From: JAADJA01 sp963840975
GTDB taxonomy: Bacteria > Bacteroidota > Bacteroidia > Bacteroidales > JAADJA01
Direction: 5' to 3'
DNA length: 64,000 bases
NCBI GenBank assembly: GCA_963840975.1
Contig: CAWJBC010000017.1
Coordinates: forward strand, 1 to 64,000
In this document: piece after piece, positions 1 through 8,871 of the stretch
Numbering within the stretch: position 1 is the first letter of the stretch
How the letters are laid out: every line of letters starts with the position of its first letter
The notes under the pieces: model-generated
Seen by the model: the letters and a program-made list of their open reading frames with translations, nothing else
What the model was told of the DNA's origin: nothing
The model's database searches: none
Translations under genes and position numbers: made by a program

Positions 1-39
1 GAACCAAAATCAGTAGTGCTACCGTTACACCATGGGACA
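1..39 (-). tRNA. tRNA-Gln (UUG), 3' part outside the window
   Basis: Read on the minus strand, a 7-nt acceptor strand TGTCCCA begins at position 39. A D-arm with GTGTAACGGTAGCAC follows, then the anticodon stem ACTGA and a loop TTTTGGT. The loop places UUG as the anticodon, which gives glutamine. The variable region, T-arm and 3' end lie left of position 1. The sequence from 40 to 223 separates it from the divergent DUF2723 gene and shows no further feature that I can support. Confidence 0.85.
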
Positions 40-223
40 AGATCGCTTCGTTAAAAACGATGCGCAAAAGTATTAAATATTTTAGTTATGCCAATTAAGA
101 TCAAAAGAATTTTAATTATTGGCTGATTTTTATCCGTTAAATTTCCTTAATATTTGAATTTTGCCATTTTATATGAACCGAAATTATTAATTTCGCCATT
201 CATTTGTAAATTAATTCTTTCCG

Positions 224-3200
224 ATGGAATTGTATAAAAAATTAAACCGTATCATTGGCTGGATCGTTTTTGCTATCGCCACTATCGTTTATTTCCTGAC
301 AGTAGAACATACAGCGAGTTGGTGGGATTGTGGTGAATATATTTCCACCGCCTATAAACTTCAGGTTGGTCATCCTCCGGGAGCGCCACTGTTCCAGATG
401 ATCGGGCGGTTCTTTTCTCTTTTCGCCTTTGGTGATGTCTCCCATGTCGCCCTTATGATCAATATGATGTCGGCATTGAGCAGCAGTTTTACTATTTTGT
501 TCCTGTTCTGGACCATTACCCATCTTGCCCGCAAGATAGCGATGAAATCAGGCGACATGAATGAAGGAAAAATGTATGCTGTTCTGGGGAGTGGAATTGT
601 CGGTGCATTGGCTTATACATTCTCCGATTCTTTCTGGTTTTCGGCGGTTGAAGGTGAGGTTTATGCCATGTCATCTTTTTTTACAGCAGTGGTTTTCTGG
701 GCTATGCTGAGATGGGAGGATGATGCGGATGATAAACATTCAAGCCGGTGGATATTATTAATAGCCTATCTGATGGGACTATCAATTGGCGTTCACCTTC
801 TGAACTTACTTGCCATTCCGGCTATCGCTTTCGTTTACTACTTTAAGAAATACACACCTTCCACAAAAGGAATAATTATTACCGGAGTATTATCAATCGT
901 CATTATCGGGATTATTATGAATGGCATTATTCCCTGGATTGTAAAACTATCGAGCTTTTTTGAACTTTTTTTCGTCAATTCGATGGGTTTGCCATTCAAT
1001 ACCGGCACTGCCTTTTATTTCATTTTGCTCACCGGTCTGATCATCTGGGGATTGAAATATACAATAAAGAAACAGAAAGCCCTGTTCAATACCCTTATAT
1101 TAAGTTTTACTTTTATCCTGATCGGTTACTCTTCCTTTTTTATGATCATAATTCGGGCAAACGCAAATACACCAATTAATGAGAACAGCCCAAAAGATGC
1201 AATTAGTTTATTGTCTTACCTTGCAAGGGAGCAATACGGCGATTGGCCTATTTTATATGGTCAATATTACAACGCCCCCACCATTGATCTGAAGGATGGT
1301 AATCCTGTTTATGTTAAAGATACCAAAAAAGGGAAATATGTAATTACCGACGACCGCAAGGGAACCGAACCTGTATATGACCCTCGTTTTACGACTATCT
1401 TTCCAAGGATGTGGAGCAACCAAAAGTCATCTCACATTCAATTGTATAAGCAATACGGTAAGGTGGAAGGAGTCGGCATTGAAGTGGAAGGCGACGATGG
1501 TAAAATGGAAACCCGCATCCGTCCTACCTTTGGGGAAAATCTCAGGTATTTCTTTTCTTACCAGATCGGTCACATGTACCTTCGCTATTTTATGTGGAAT
1601 TTCTCCGGTCGTCAGAATGATATTGAGAGCCAGGGTGAAATTGAAAACGGAAACTGGATAACCGGTTTGAACTGGTTTGACGAAAATATCTTAGGGTTAG
1701 GGCCACAGGACAATCTCCCCGACAGCATGAAGAACCCTGCCAGGAACAAGTTCTATATGCTTCCTTTCCTTCTTGGATTGATTGGTCTGATATATCATTA
1801 CAACACAAATAAAAGGGATACACTGATTATTGCACTCATATTCCTTATGACGGGATTAGCCATAGTGGTTTACCTGAATCAATATCCTTATCAGCCCCGT
1901 GAGCGGGATTATGCTTATGCAGGATCATTTTATGCATTTGCGATCTGGATCGGGTTGGGTGTGATGGCGCTGGCTGAGATGCTGAGCAGGAAACTTAATG
2001 GTAAAATGGCTGCCATTGCCGTAACCGCTGCATCCTTATTGCTTGTACCTGCTATCATGGCAAAAGAGGGCTGGGACGATCACAATCGTTCAGGAAAATA
2101 TGCTGCCCGCGACTTTGCTGCCAATTACCTGAATTCGTGTGAACCCAATGCCATTTTATTTACCAATGGTGATAACGATACTTTTCCTCTTTGGTATGCA
2201 CAGGAAGTGGAAGGGATAAGGACAGATGTGCGGGTGGTTAATTTTATGCTGGCTTCAGGTCACTGGTATATTCACCAGATGATGAACAAGGTGTATGAAT
2301 CGGATCCGCTGCCATTTACCCTTTCGTACGATCAATACCAAAACGGAGTGAACAATGCGGTTGTGTTTTATAATACCAATGTTCAGGGAAATGTGGAATT
2401 GAAACAGGTAATTGACTTCATAGCAAGCGAAGATGAAAGAAGCAAACTAACACTCAACAGCGGCGAAAAGATTAATTTTTCTCCAACCAAGAAACTCAAA
2501 CTGACCATTGACTCTGCTTTCATTGTGAATAACAAAGTGGTTCCGGATTATTTGGCTGACAAGGTCGTGCCCTTCATCGAATGGGATATTAAACAGAATT
2601 ATTTATACAAAAATGATTTAATGCTGCTCGATCTTATTGCCACCAACAACTGGAAGCGACCAATTTATTTTGCAAATCCGAGTAGTATCAGCAAAGTATT
2701 GGGTGTTGAAAATTACTGTCATTTGGAAGGAATGGTTTATAAATTCATGCCGGTAAAAGCCGAAAACTACATTTCCGGGGTTGGAGGAATTGATGCTACC
2801 TCCTCGTATGATATTTTTATGAACAAATGTAAATGGGGCAACCTGAATGCTCCCGGAGTTTATGTTGACCGTGAAAGCGGCAGGAATTCAATTATTCCCA
2901 AACAAAATTTCATGCGGGTCGCCGAAAACCTGGTTTCAAAAGATGAAAAAGAAAAAGCCATAGCATTGCTCGATGAGTGCCTGAAGGAATTCCCGGATAA
3001 TAAGATCACTTTCGACATGTACATGATTCCTTTTGCTGATGTATACTACGATGCAGGTGCCGCTGATAAAGGAAATGCAATTTGCGAAAGGTTATTTGAG
3101 ATTTACAGGCAAAACCTCGATTATTACAAGCGGCTCAATCCAACACTTTTTAAATATTACCAGAGCGATTACGAGCAGGCTGTAGGAATATTACAGCGTC

Positions 3201-3289
3201 TGTCAATGATGGCAAAAATGAACAAACAGACAGAACTGTTCGATAAGATTGATGCCGTTTTCAAACAGGAGATGAACGACCTCAAATAA
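224..3289 (+). CDS. DUF2723 multi-pass membrane protein (GT-C-like)
   Basis: A 1021-aa polytopic membrane protein typical of Bacteroidota. The N-terminal half carries about a dozen hydrophobic segments. The first periplasmic loop holds an acidic motif WWDCGEY at residues 33-39, followed by HPPGAPLF at 50-57; this arrangement recalls protein O-mannosyltransferases and other GT-C enzymes, where acidic residues in that loop act in catalysis. The last 380 residues are mostly soluble and end in helical, TPR-like sequence (about 930-1010). Family knowledge suggests lipid-linked sugar transfer in the envelope, but the substrate is unknown. It converges on lgt with a 16-bp gap. Confidence 0.85.
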   Translation: MELYKKLNRIIGWIVFAIATIVYFLTVEHTASWWDCGEYISTAYKLQVGHPPGAPLFQMIGRFFSLFAFGDVSHVALMINMMSALSSSFTILFLFWTITHLARKIAMKSGDMNEGKMYAVLGSGIVGALAYTFSDSFWFSAVEGEVYAMSSFFTAVVFWAMLRWEDDADDKHSSRWILLIAYLMGLSIGVHLLNLLAIPAIAFVYYFKKYTPSTKGIIITGVLSIVIIGIIMNGIIPWIVKLSSFFELFFVNSMGLPFNTGTAFYFILLTGLIIWGLKYTIKKQKALFNTLILSFTFILIGYSSFFMIIIRANANTPINENSPKDAISLLSYLAREQYGDWPILYGQYYNAPTIDLKDGNPVYVKDTKKGKYVITDDRKGTEPVYDPRFTTIFPRMWSNQKSSHIQLYKQYGKVEGVGIEVEGDDGKMETRIRPTFGENLRYFFSYQIGHMYLRYFMWNFSGRQNDIESQGEIENGNWITGLNWFDENILGLGPQDNLPDSMKNPARNKFYMLPFLLGLIGLIYHYNTNKRDTLIIALIFLMTGLAIVVYLNQYPYQPRERDYAYAGSFYAFAIWIGLGVMALAEMLSRKLNGKMAAIAVTAASLLLVPAIMAKEGWDDHNRSGKYAARDFAANYLNSCEPNAILFTNGDNDTFPLWYAQEVEGIRTDVRVVNFMLASGHWYIHQMMNKVYESDPLPFTLSYDQYQNGVNNAVVFYNTNVQGNVELKQVIDFIASEDERSKLTLNSGEKINFSPTKKLKLTIDSAFIVNNKVVPDYLADKVVPFIEWDIKQNYLYKNDLMLLDLIATNNWKRPIYFANPSSISKVLGVENYCHLEGMVYKFMPVKAENYISGVGGIDATSSYDIFMNKCKWGNLNAPGVYVDRESGRNSIIPKQNFMRVAENLVSKDEKEKAIALLDECLKEFPDNKITFDMYMIPFADVYYDAGAADKGNAICERLFEIYRQNLDYYKRLNPTLFKYYQSDYEQAVGILQRLSMMAKMNKQTELFDKIDAVFKQEMNDLK

Positions 3290-3305
3290 ATGTCGTCCAG
3301 TAGAT

Positions 3306-4094
3306 TCAGGATGGCTGCTTTACAGCTCTGATCATTATGAATATGCCGGTCAGGATAAAGGGTATGCTTAGGATTTGACCCATGTTTAATGCCATGTTCG
3401 CTTCAAATCCAACCTGTGGTTGCTTGATAAACTCAATAATAAACCGCACACTAAAAAGCAGGATCAGGAACAATCCGAAAATATAACCTGTTTTCAGCGC
3501 TTTCCCTTTTCTGAGATAGATTAAATAAAGCAAGGCAAAAATAGCCAGGTATGAAAGTCCTTCATAAATCTGGGTTGGATGTTTCGGGACGGTTTCACCT
3601 TCACGGGCAAAAATAAATCCCCAGGGCAATGAGGTCTGGATGCCATAAATTTCGGAGTTCATCAGGTTGCCCATACGGATACAAAAACCCGCCAATGCAA
3701 CCACGATGACAATCCGGTCAAGTATCCACAAATATGGCTTTTTGACTTTCCTGGAAAACAGAAAAAGAGCGAACAATATACCAATGGCAGCTCCATGACT
3801 GGCGAGACCTCCTTCCCAAACTTTTAAAATCAATAACGGATTTCTAAGGTAATACTCCGGTTCATAAAACAGGCAATGACCCAACCGTGCGCCCACCACT
3901 GTCCCAACAACCATATATGTTGTAACCGTATCAAGCAGCTTAATGGGAATGCCTTCTTTTTTAAAAATTTTACCAATGATAATATATCCCAGAACGAATC
4001 CCAGGGCGAACAATAACCCATACCAGCGAATAGCAAAACTACCAACCCTGAAGATTTCGGGGTCAACATTCCAAACGATTGAGTTGATCAACAT
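3306..4094 (-). CDS. lgt: Prolipoprotein diacylglyceryl transferase
   Basis: Lgt transfers diacylglycerol from phosphatidylglycerol to the lipobox cysteine of prelipoproteins in the inner membrane. The 262-aa length is normal and seven membrane segments are visible. Key residues are present: His100 in ASHGAA, the signature RMGNLMNSEIYG at 140-151 (Arg140, Asn143, Asn146, Glu148), HPTQIYEG at 172-179, and Arg217/Glu221 in RFIIEFIK. The ATG start lies about 20 nt downstream of a promoter with both elements. Its substrates in this window include the lipoproteins at 18248, 26595, 47099 and 58758. Confidence 0.97.
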   Translation of the reverse strand: MLINSIVWNVDPEIFRVGSFAIRWYGLLFALGFVLGYIIIGKIFKKEGIPIKLLDTVTTYMVVGTVVGARLGHCLFYEPEYYLRNPLLILKVWEGGLASHGAAIGILFALFLFSRKVKKPYLWILDRIVIVVALAGFCIRMGNLMNSEIYGIQTSLPWGFIFAREGETVPKHPTQIYEGLSYLAIFALLYLIYLRKGKALKTGYIFGLFLILLFSVRFIIEFIKQPQVGFEANMALNMGQILSIPFILTGIFIMIRAVKQPS

Positions 4095-4114
4095 GTGTCA
4101 ATTTTTTAATCAGA

Positions 4115-4148
4115 CAAATATAAACTCTTTCTTTTCAGGTTCACCAAA
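4115..4148 (-). promoter_or_regulatory. Promoter of lgt
   Basis: On the minus strand a TTTG box (4148-4145) is followed after 22 nt by TATATTTG (4122-4115). This fits the Bacteroidota housekeeping promoter (TTTG or TTG, 17-23 nt, TAnnTTTG). The expected transcript start is about 15-20 nt before the lgt ATG at 4094. Confidence 0.55.
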
Positions 4149-4209
4149 AACTGTCGAGAAAGACTTATGCGATAATGAAATCATTTATCAATTGCTCTGT
4201 CATAATGAA

Positions 4210-5310
4210 TTACAGCGGCTTTAATAACTTTGAAATACGCTCCCTCAAAATATGCGGATCCGCCTCCATTTGAATTCCTGGATAGTCTGAACTATTTTTC
4301 AGAGCATTGGGTAAATCAATTTCTGACTGGTTCATCGAATAAAACCATTTCTTACTCATACAATATCGGGCGAGATATTCCTGTTCAGTTTGTCCGGGAG
4401 TTGGTACAAAAATCGCCTTCTTTCCAGTAACTGCAAGATCCATGATGGTCGAATAGCCGGGTCTTGATAAAATAATCCCTGATTCATCCATTGCCTCTCT
4501 TAAATGTCGGGTATCAAGATGAGGAAGCATCTTAATGTTTTCACCAAAAGATCGCTCTTCTTTCGATTCAGGCTTTCCACTAAGCAATAGAGCGGAATAA
4601 TTATGGGTTTTCAGTTGATTAAGTAGTTTTTCTTCTAAAATCGTTCTCTGCGGTTCAGGTCCTGACAGCAATACCAGGAAATCATATTTTATCCTGCTTT
4701 TTGAAATTGCTTTCGAATCGGAAAAGCCTGCGGCAAAGCGGGAAAGAGCACCTATAAACCAGGTATTAGGCACTTGATGATGAATATGCGAAAGTTCGCC
4801 CGAAAGATTTGGTTCATCAGCAAAATCAGGAATCCAGCATTCATCAAAACGGGAAATATAATGGTTGTTTAATTTAGACAAAACAGGTTGAAGAAATGAA
4901 AGATAAGCCGGAACTTTGATCTTCAACTGGTGTGTAATAAAGACACAGGGTACTCTTTCGGAAGAAACCCCAAACCGGTTATCGGAGATCACTGCATCAA
5001 TTTGATGTTCCGATATGATGCGATTCAGGATTTGCCTTTCCTGCCTGATACCCTTGAGTATCGCTGGCACCTGCAAAGCCATTTTGAGCGCCATGCTTCC
5101 ATTTGAAGGATAAGAAAACCTGTAACCGGGAAATTTTACAAATTCAAGTTGGGGAAACTCCAGCCTTAAAAAGGCGAGCGGTCTGCCATCTGCGGCGATG
5201 ATCACATTCGCCTCCTGCCTTAACAATTCCCTGATGATGGGCACGCAGCGTGTGGCGTGTCCAATACCCCATTCGAGTGGGCATACCAATATATTAGGCG
5301 ACTTCTTCAC
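4210..5310 (-). CDS. MurG-like glycosyltransferase (GT28 C-terminal fold)
   Basis: A predicted cytoplasmic two-domain (GT-B) glycosyltransferase of 366 aa. The N-terminus has ILVCPLEWGIGHATRCVPI, the glycine-rich acceptor-side loop seen in MurG relatives. The C-terminal half has LSRPGYSTIMDLAVTGKKA and PGQTEQEYLARY, matching the nucleotide-sugar binding region of glycosyltransferase family 28. I chose the GTG start at 5310: the frame stays open upstream to 5424, but that extension overlaps dprA and both promoters, and a -7 box at 5335-5328 fits a transcript starting just before 5310. Donor and acceptor are unknown; it is not MurG itself, since no cell-wall cluster surrounds it. Confidence 0.75.
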   Translation of the reverse strand: MKKSPNILVCPLEWGIGHATRCVPIIRELLRQEANVIIAADGRPLAFLRLEFPQLEFVKFPGYRFSYPSNGSMALKMALQVPAILKGIRQERQILNRIISEHQIDAVISDNRFGVSSERVPCVFITHQLKIKVPAYLSFLQPVLSKLNNHYISRFDECWIPDFADEPNLSGELSHIHHQVPNTWFIGALSRFAAGFSDSKAISKSRIKYDFLVLLSGPEPQRTILEEKLLNQLKTHNYSALLLSGKPESKEERSFGENIKMLPHLDTRHLREAMDESGIILSRPGYSTIMDLAVTGKKAIFVPTPGQTEQEYLARYCMSKKWFYSMNQSEIDLPNALKNSSDYPGIQMEADPHILRERISKLLKPL

Positions 5311-5327
5311 AATCGAAATATGACCCG

Positions 5328-5362
5328 CAAATTTAATTAAATAAGAATCTTCGTTTTGCAAA
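5328..5362 (-). promoter_or_regulatory. Promoter of the MurG-like glycosyltransferase gene
   Basis: On the minus strand TTTG (5362-5359) is followed after 23 nt by TAAATTTG (5335-5328). The TTTG is the reverse half of the palindrome GTTTTGCAAAAC (5353-5364), whose other half serves dprA on the plus strand. The predicted start point near 5322 supports GTG 5310 as the start codon. Confidence 0.5.
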
Positions 5363-5383
5363 ACCCAAATTATCTTATTTTTG
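5355..5383 (+). promoter_or_regulatory. Promoter of dprA
   Basis: TTTG (5355-5358), a 17-nt spacer, then TATTTTTG (5376-5383), matching the Bacteroidota consensus. The expected transcript start lies near 5389, about 13 nt before the TTG start codon of dprA. Confidence 0.55.
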
Positions 5384-5401
5384 AAGTGAAATTCCAATAT
5401 T

Positions 5402-6490
5402 TTGCTGAAGTACCAGATAGGCATAACATTAATACCCGGCGTAGGCGATGTAAACGGTAAGAAACTGATTTCCTACTGCGGCAGCGCCGAGGCGGTTTTC
5501 AGGGAAAACAAAAAAGCCCTTTTGAAAATTCCTGGTATAGGCAGATCTACAGTCGCTTCCATTGTTTCACACAGTGTGCTTGACCGGGCTGAAGAAGAAA
5601 TTGCTTTCATTGAGAAATACAAAATTAAACCCCTGTTTTACACTGACAAAGCCTATCCCAACCGTCTAAAACAGTGCATTGACAGCCCAATAATGTTGTA
5701 CTACAAAGGCACAGCCGATTTAAACAAAGAGAAGATCATCAGCCTTGTTGGAACCCGAAGGGCATCTGATTATGGGAAAGAGATGTGTACCCAACTGATC
5801 AATGATCTGGCAAGTTTAAATGTTCTGGTGGCAAGCGGATTGGCTTATGGTATTGATGCAAAAGCGCACCAGGCTGCACTTTCGGCTGGATTGGAAACCG
5901 TGGGCGTTTTGGCACATGGGCTCGACAGGATCTATCCGTTTTCGCACCGTGCAATGGCTGAAAAGATGATTTCGGCAGGAGGTCTGTTAACGGATTATAT
6001 GAGCAAAACAAATCCCGACCGGGAAAACTTCCCCAAACGAAACCGAATCATCGCAGGCATCGCTGATGCATTAATTGTAGTGGAGTCAGCCATCAAAGGT
6101 GGAGCGCTGATTACTGCAAACATCGCAAATTCATACAACCGCGATGTTTTTGCTGTTCCCGGAAAGGTGACCGATAAATTTTCGGAAGGCTGCAATTATC
6201 TGATCAAAACAAACAAAGCCGCATTGATCCATTCAGCCAAAGATATCGAATACATGATGCAATGGGAAGATAAAGGCAAAAAATTATCCATACAGAAAAA
6301 ATTATTTGAAGAACTTTCACCCGAAGAGGAACTGATCTTAAAAATACTTCAGGATAAAGGAGAGGTGAGTGTTGATTTCATCGTTATGCAATCACAATTC
6401 TCTAACAGCAGAATTGCTGCCATACTATTGAACCTCGAATTTAAAGGACTGGTGAAAAGTTTACCGGGGAAAATTTATAAACCGCTTTGA
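5402..6490 (+). CDS. dprA: DNA-processing protein DprA
   Basis: DprA binds incoming single-stranded DNA and loads RecA during natural transformation. The 362-aa protein has an N-terminal helix-hairpin-helix-like region (IPGVGDVNGKKL, 11-22; IPGIGRSTVASI, 43-54), the Rossmann core with VGTRRAS (116-122), SGLAYGIDAKAH (145-156) and FPKRNRIIAG (210-219), and a C-terminal winged-helix segment after residue 290. The start is TTG at 5402: an in-frame stop at 5387-5389 excludes a longer form, and the preceding promoter fits. It is divergent from the glycosyltransferase gene. Competence in this organism is inferred only from the gene's presence. Confidence 0.93.
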   Translation: MLKYQIGITLIPGVGDVNGKKLISYCGSAEAVFRENKKALLKIPGIGRSTVASIVSHSVLDRAEEEIAFIEKYKIKPLFYTDKAYPNRLKQCIDSPIMLYYKGTADLNKEKIISLVGTRRASDYGKEMCTQLINDLASLNVLVASGLAYGIDAKAHQAALSAGLETVGVLAHGLDRIYPFSHRAMAEKMISAGGLLTDYMSKTNPDRENFPKRNRIIAGIADALIVVESAIKGGALITANIANSYNRDVFAVPGKVTDKFSEGCNYLIKTNKAALIHSAKDIEYMMQWEDKGKKLSIQKKLFEELSPEEELILKILQDKGEVSVDFIVMQSQFSNSRIAAILLNLEFKGLVKSLPGKIYKPL

Positions 6491-6497
6491 TCAAAGC

Positions 6498-7181
6498 CTA
6501 ACGCTTCCGGTTTCGCTTGTACTCTTCGTTCAGTTCAAAGGCTTTGTAATACAAGAGAATGACGACGATAAATGCGCCAATGCTTAAAAAGAGCAGCAAG
6601 CGGAAATCCTCCGAAATGAAGCAAAAATTATATAAGGCATGAAAAAATGAGGCGGCGAACAATCCGGTCATTGAGTCAACGAATTTGTTCTCACGGGTTT
6701 TAGCCATTCCCAGAAAAAAGCCGAGTATTACGGCAAAAAACAAATTGCCGAATATTACAGTAATGGCGTACAAAAAGTCAACTTCACTGTAATAGGGTAA
6801 AGCCAGGTAAATGATGTTGCCTACGAATGCAAAGCCCATCGAAATCATGGTGCTGTAAACAATGCTATCGAGCGGGCCATTGAAACTTTTCTTTGGAAAA
6901 TAATAATAGCGCAGGATCAAAAATTTGCCGAATTCTGAACCAAACCCCATCACGATAAACGAATAAAAGATCATTCTGCGAAGATTTTTGAAATCCTCAA
7001 GTCCGAATTTGCGGGCGATATATTGAAAAAGCATGACAATGAGAATGCTGAACATGCCTAACACAAAACTGGTGATTAGCCCTGGATACCTGTCTTTTCC
7101 TCGTTTTATCCAAACAATTGCAACGATTGTTAAGGCAATAATTGGAGCGATCAGCACTGTTAAAATATAATTAATCATCAT
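6498..7181 (-). CDS. PrsW-like integral membrane protein
   Basis: A 227-aa protein with about seven membrane helices resembling PrsW-type glutamic intramembrane proteases (CPBP/Abi superfamily). Visible family features are SEFGKFLILR (82-91; Glu83, Lys86), GFAFVGN (116-122) and FFHALYNF (179-186; His181). PrsW proteins usually carry EExxK and GFAxxEN; here the first Glu of the pair is Ser82 and the Glu of the second motif is Gly121. The fold is therefore likely but proteolytic activity is doubtful. It ends 8 bp from the dprA stop, in convergent orientation. Confidence 0.7.
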   Translation of the reverse strand: MMINYILTVLIAPIIALTIVAIVWIKRGKDRYPGLITSFVLGMFSILIVMLFQYIARKFGLEDFKNLRRMIFYSFIVMGFGSEFGKFLILRYYYFPKKSFNGPLDSIVYSTMISMGFAFVGNIIYLALPYYSEVDFLYAITVIFGNLFFAVILGFFLGMAKTRENKFVDSMTGLFAASFFHALYNFCFISEDFRLLLFLSIGAFIVVILLYYKAFELNEEYKRNRKR

Positions 7182-7200
7182 GATTTTTAATTTTAGTTGC

Positions 7201-7208
7201 CAAATTTA
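7201..7208 (-). promoter_or_regulatory. -7 box of the PrsW-like gene
   Basis: TAAATTTG read on the minus strand, 20 nt before the ATG at 7181. No TTTG or TTG is found at the matching upstream spacing, so only half of the promoter is supported. Confidence 0.4.
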
Positions 7209-7312
7209 CAAATTGGTTTTTAACTGAGCGTCTTATTGTTAAATTATTTTACAAAACCGACCGATCAGTTCACAAAATTTATGAAACAGAGAATTCTTGA
7301 GCAAGAGTATTA

Positions 7313-8413
7313 TTATTGCTGTTTCATCCCTTTCTGATAAAGCAAAGTCTGCCGGCGGATGGATTCAGTGTGGACAAGCTCCAGCAACTTTTGCAGAAAT
7401 TCACGGTTCAGTCCCATATCAGCCGCTGTATCCAATCTGTCCTGTACCATTATCCCCCAGCGCTTTAATTGCAGAATGGTGATGTTGTGATCTCTTTTGT
7501 ATTCACCGATTTCATCTATCAGCCCCATGCGGCGCGATAAAATACTGATCAATTCCGAATCAATTTCATCTATTTCACTCCTTAGTTTTTCCAGTCCCAA
7601 TTCGAATTCATCCGTACCCCTCTCTTTTCTGATGATCAGTGACCCGGTAAGTTTTTTAAGCGCATCGGGAGTAATTTGTTGCTGTTTGTCGGTAAGCGCT
7701 TCATCCGGATGGATATGCGATTCGATCATCAGCCCGTTCATTTCAAGGTCAAGCGCTTTTTGAGCTATTTCGGCAAGATGAGTTGTTTCACCGCAAATAT
7801 GGCTTGGATCGCAGATCACCGGAAGACTTGGAATTCTTCTTTTCAACTCTATCGGGATTTCCCACATGGGAGCATTCCTGTAGAGACTTTTGTCAAAAGA
7901 GTAGAATCCGCGGTGAATAGCAGCAATACGCCTTATCCCCGCCTGATGGATACGTTCGATAGCTCCAATCCAGAGGTTTATATCCGGATTCACAGGGTTT
8001 TTAACCATCACTGGAATATCAGTTCCTTTTAAAACATCAGCCAGATCCTGCAGCGAAAATGGGTTTACTACAGTTCGGGCGCCGATCCATAATATATCAA
8101 TTTCAAATTTTAAAGCCAGTTCAACATGTTCGGGATTGGCTACTTCAACCGTGGTAAGCAAACCGGTACTTTTTTTTACCTGCTGAAGCCATTTCAATCC
8201 TTCGACACCTACTCCTTCAAATTGACCTGGACGTGTGCGGGGTTTCCAGATACCCGCCCTGAAAATCCTGACATTGGGAATACCGGAAATGGCTTGCGCG
8301 GTTTTCATTACCTGCTCTTCTGTTTCAGCGCTGCAGGGTCCTGAAATGATCAGCGGCTGCCGTTCGATTTCGAGCCAATGATTAAGGGGTACGATGTCAA
8401 TGTTTATTTCCAT
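7313..8413 (-). CDS. Bifunctional DAHP synthase / chorismate mutase (type II)
   Basis: The N-terminal 265 residues form a KDO8P-synthase-like DAHP synthase, which condenses phosphoenolpyruvate and erythrose 4-phosphate. Motifs are GPCSAE (25-30), KPRTRPGQFEG (57-67), MVKNPVNPDI and CDPSHICGE. The C-terminal 100 residues (about 266-366) are an AroQ-type chorismate mutase helical domain with LRSEIDEIDSELISILSRR and KRWGIMVQDRL. The fusion places the first shikimate step and the branch step to phenylalanine and tyrosine in one 366-aa protein, a usual arrangement in Bacteroidota. The gene stands alone, not in an aro operon. Confidence 0.93.
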   Translation of the reverse strand: MEINIDIVPLNHWLEIERQPLIISGPCSAETEEQVMKTAQAISGIPNVRIFRAGIWKPRTRPGQFEGVGVEGLKWLQQVKKSTGLLTTVEVANPEHVELALKFEIDILWIGARTVVNPFSLQDLADVLKGTDIPVMVKNPVNPDINLWIGAIERIHQAGIRRIAAIHRGFYSFDKSLYRNAPMWEIPIELKRRIPSLPVICDPSHICGETTHLAEIAQKALDLEMNGLMIESHIHPDEALTDKQQQITPDALKKLTGSLIIRKERGTDEFELGLEKLRSEIDEIDSELISILSRRMGLIDEIGEYKRDHNITILQLKRWGIMVQDRLDTAADMGLNREFLQKLLELVHTESIRRQTLLYQKGMKQQ

Positions 8414-8420
8414 GCCGGGG

Positions 8421-8428
8421 CAAAATTA
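8421..8428 (-). promoter_or_regulatory. -7 box of the DAHP synthase/chorismate mutase gene
   Basis: TAATTTTG on the minus strand ends only 7 nt before the ATG at 8413. If real, the transcript would start at or within 1-3 nt of the start codon (leaderless), or the true start codon lies slightly further downstream. Confidence 0.4.
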
Positions 8429-8835
8429 CTTTTTTTCAGATCATCGCTTCATTCTTCTTTTGAATATTGAGAATATGGTTTTGATTCAGTTTCCATATCT
8501 TTGAAAATATAATTTGAGTCCCTTCTGAAAGTCCGTAATAAAGATTTTACCACAACTTGTCCCGACCCGGCGGGATAGGCACATAGTACACAATAGGTTT
8601 CACAATGCTGAATACCTGCTAAAATTTTTTTGTAAATATCTATGAGGCTATCCTTCTTCCTTCGGCGGGGGGAAGAATTATGGTTCAAAATAACTTTTTG
8701 GCTTGGACTGAAGGTTGTAGTGACTAACCGGGAATTATAAAGTGATAGCCGACCAATCAATTTTTGGGAGGTAAGGTAAATGCAATTTTCTATAAAAACA
8801 ACGCAATAAAATAATTAAGGCGAAAAAAAAGTCTC
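8429..8835. other. Intergenic region between divergent genes
   Basis: About 400 bp between the divergent aro and asnS genes. It includes GC-richer patches (around 8560-8580 and 8660-8675) within AT-rich DNA. A 103-codon minus-strand reading frame crosses it but has no recognisable composition. I see no RNA gene or repeat that I can support. Confidence 0.4.
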
Positions 8836-8843
8836 TAATTTTG
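8836..8843 (+). promoter_or_regulatory. -7 box of asnS
   Basis: TAATTTTG, 28 nt before the asnS ATG. No matching upstream TTTG was found at 17-23 nt. Confidence 0.4.
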
Positions 8844-8871
8844 CAGCTAACAATATATTGGCTATTTAAAA

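Noticed and set aside
4210..5424. 404-aa version of the MurG-like glycosyltransferase
   Set aside because: The extra N-terminus overlaps dprA and both promoters and does not resemble the family; GTG 5310 is better supported.
8449..8760. 103-codon minus-strand reading frame between aro and asnS
   Set aside because: The predicted peptide has no domain-like pattern or signal peptide, and it fills an intergenic region with low coding character.
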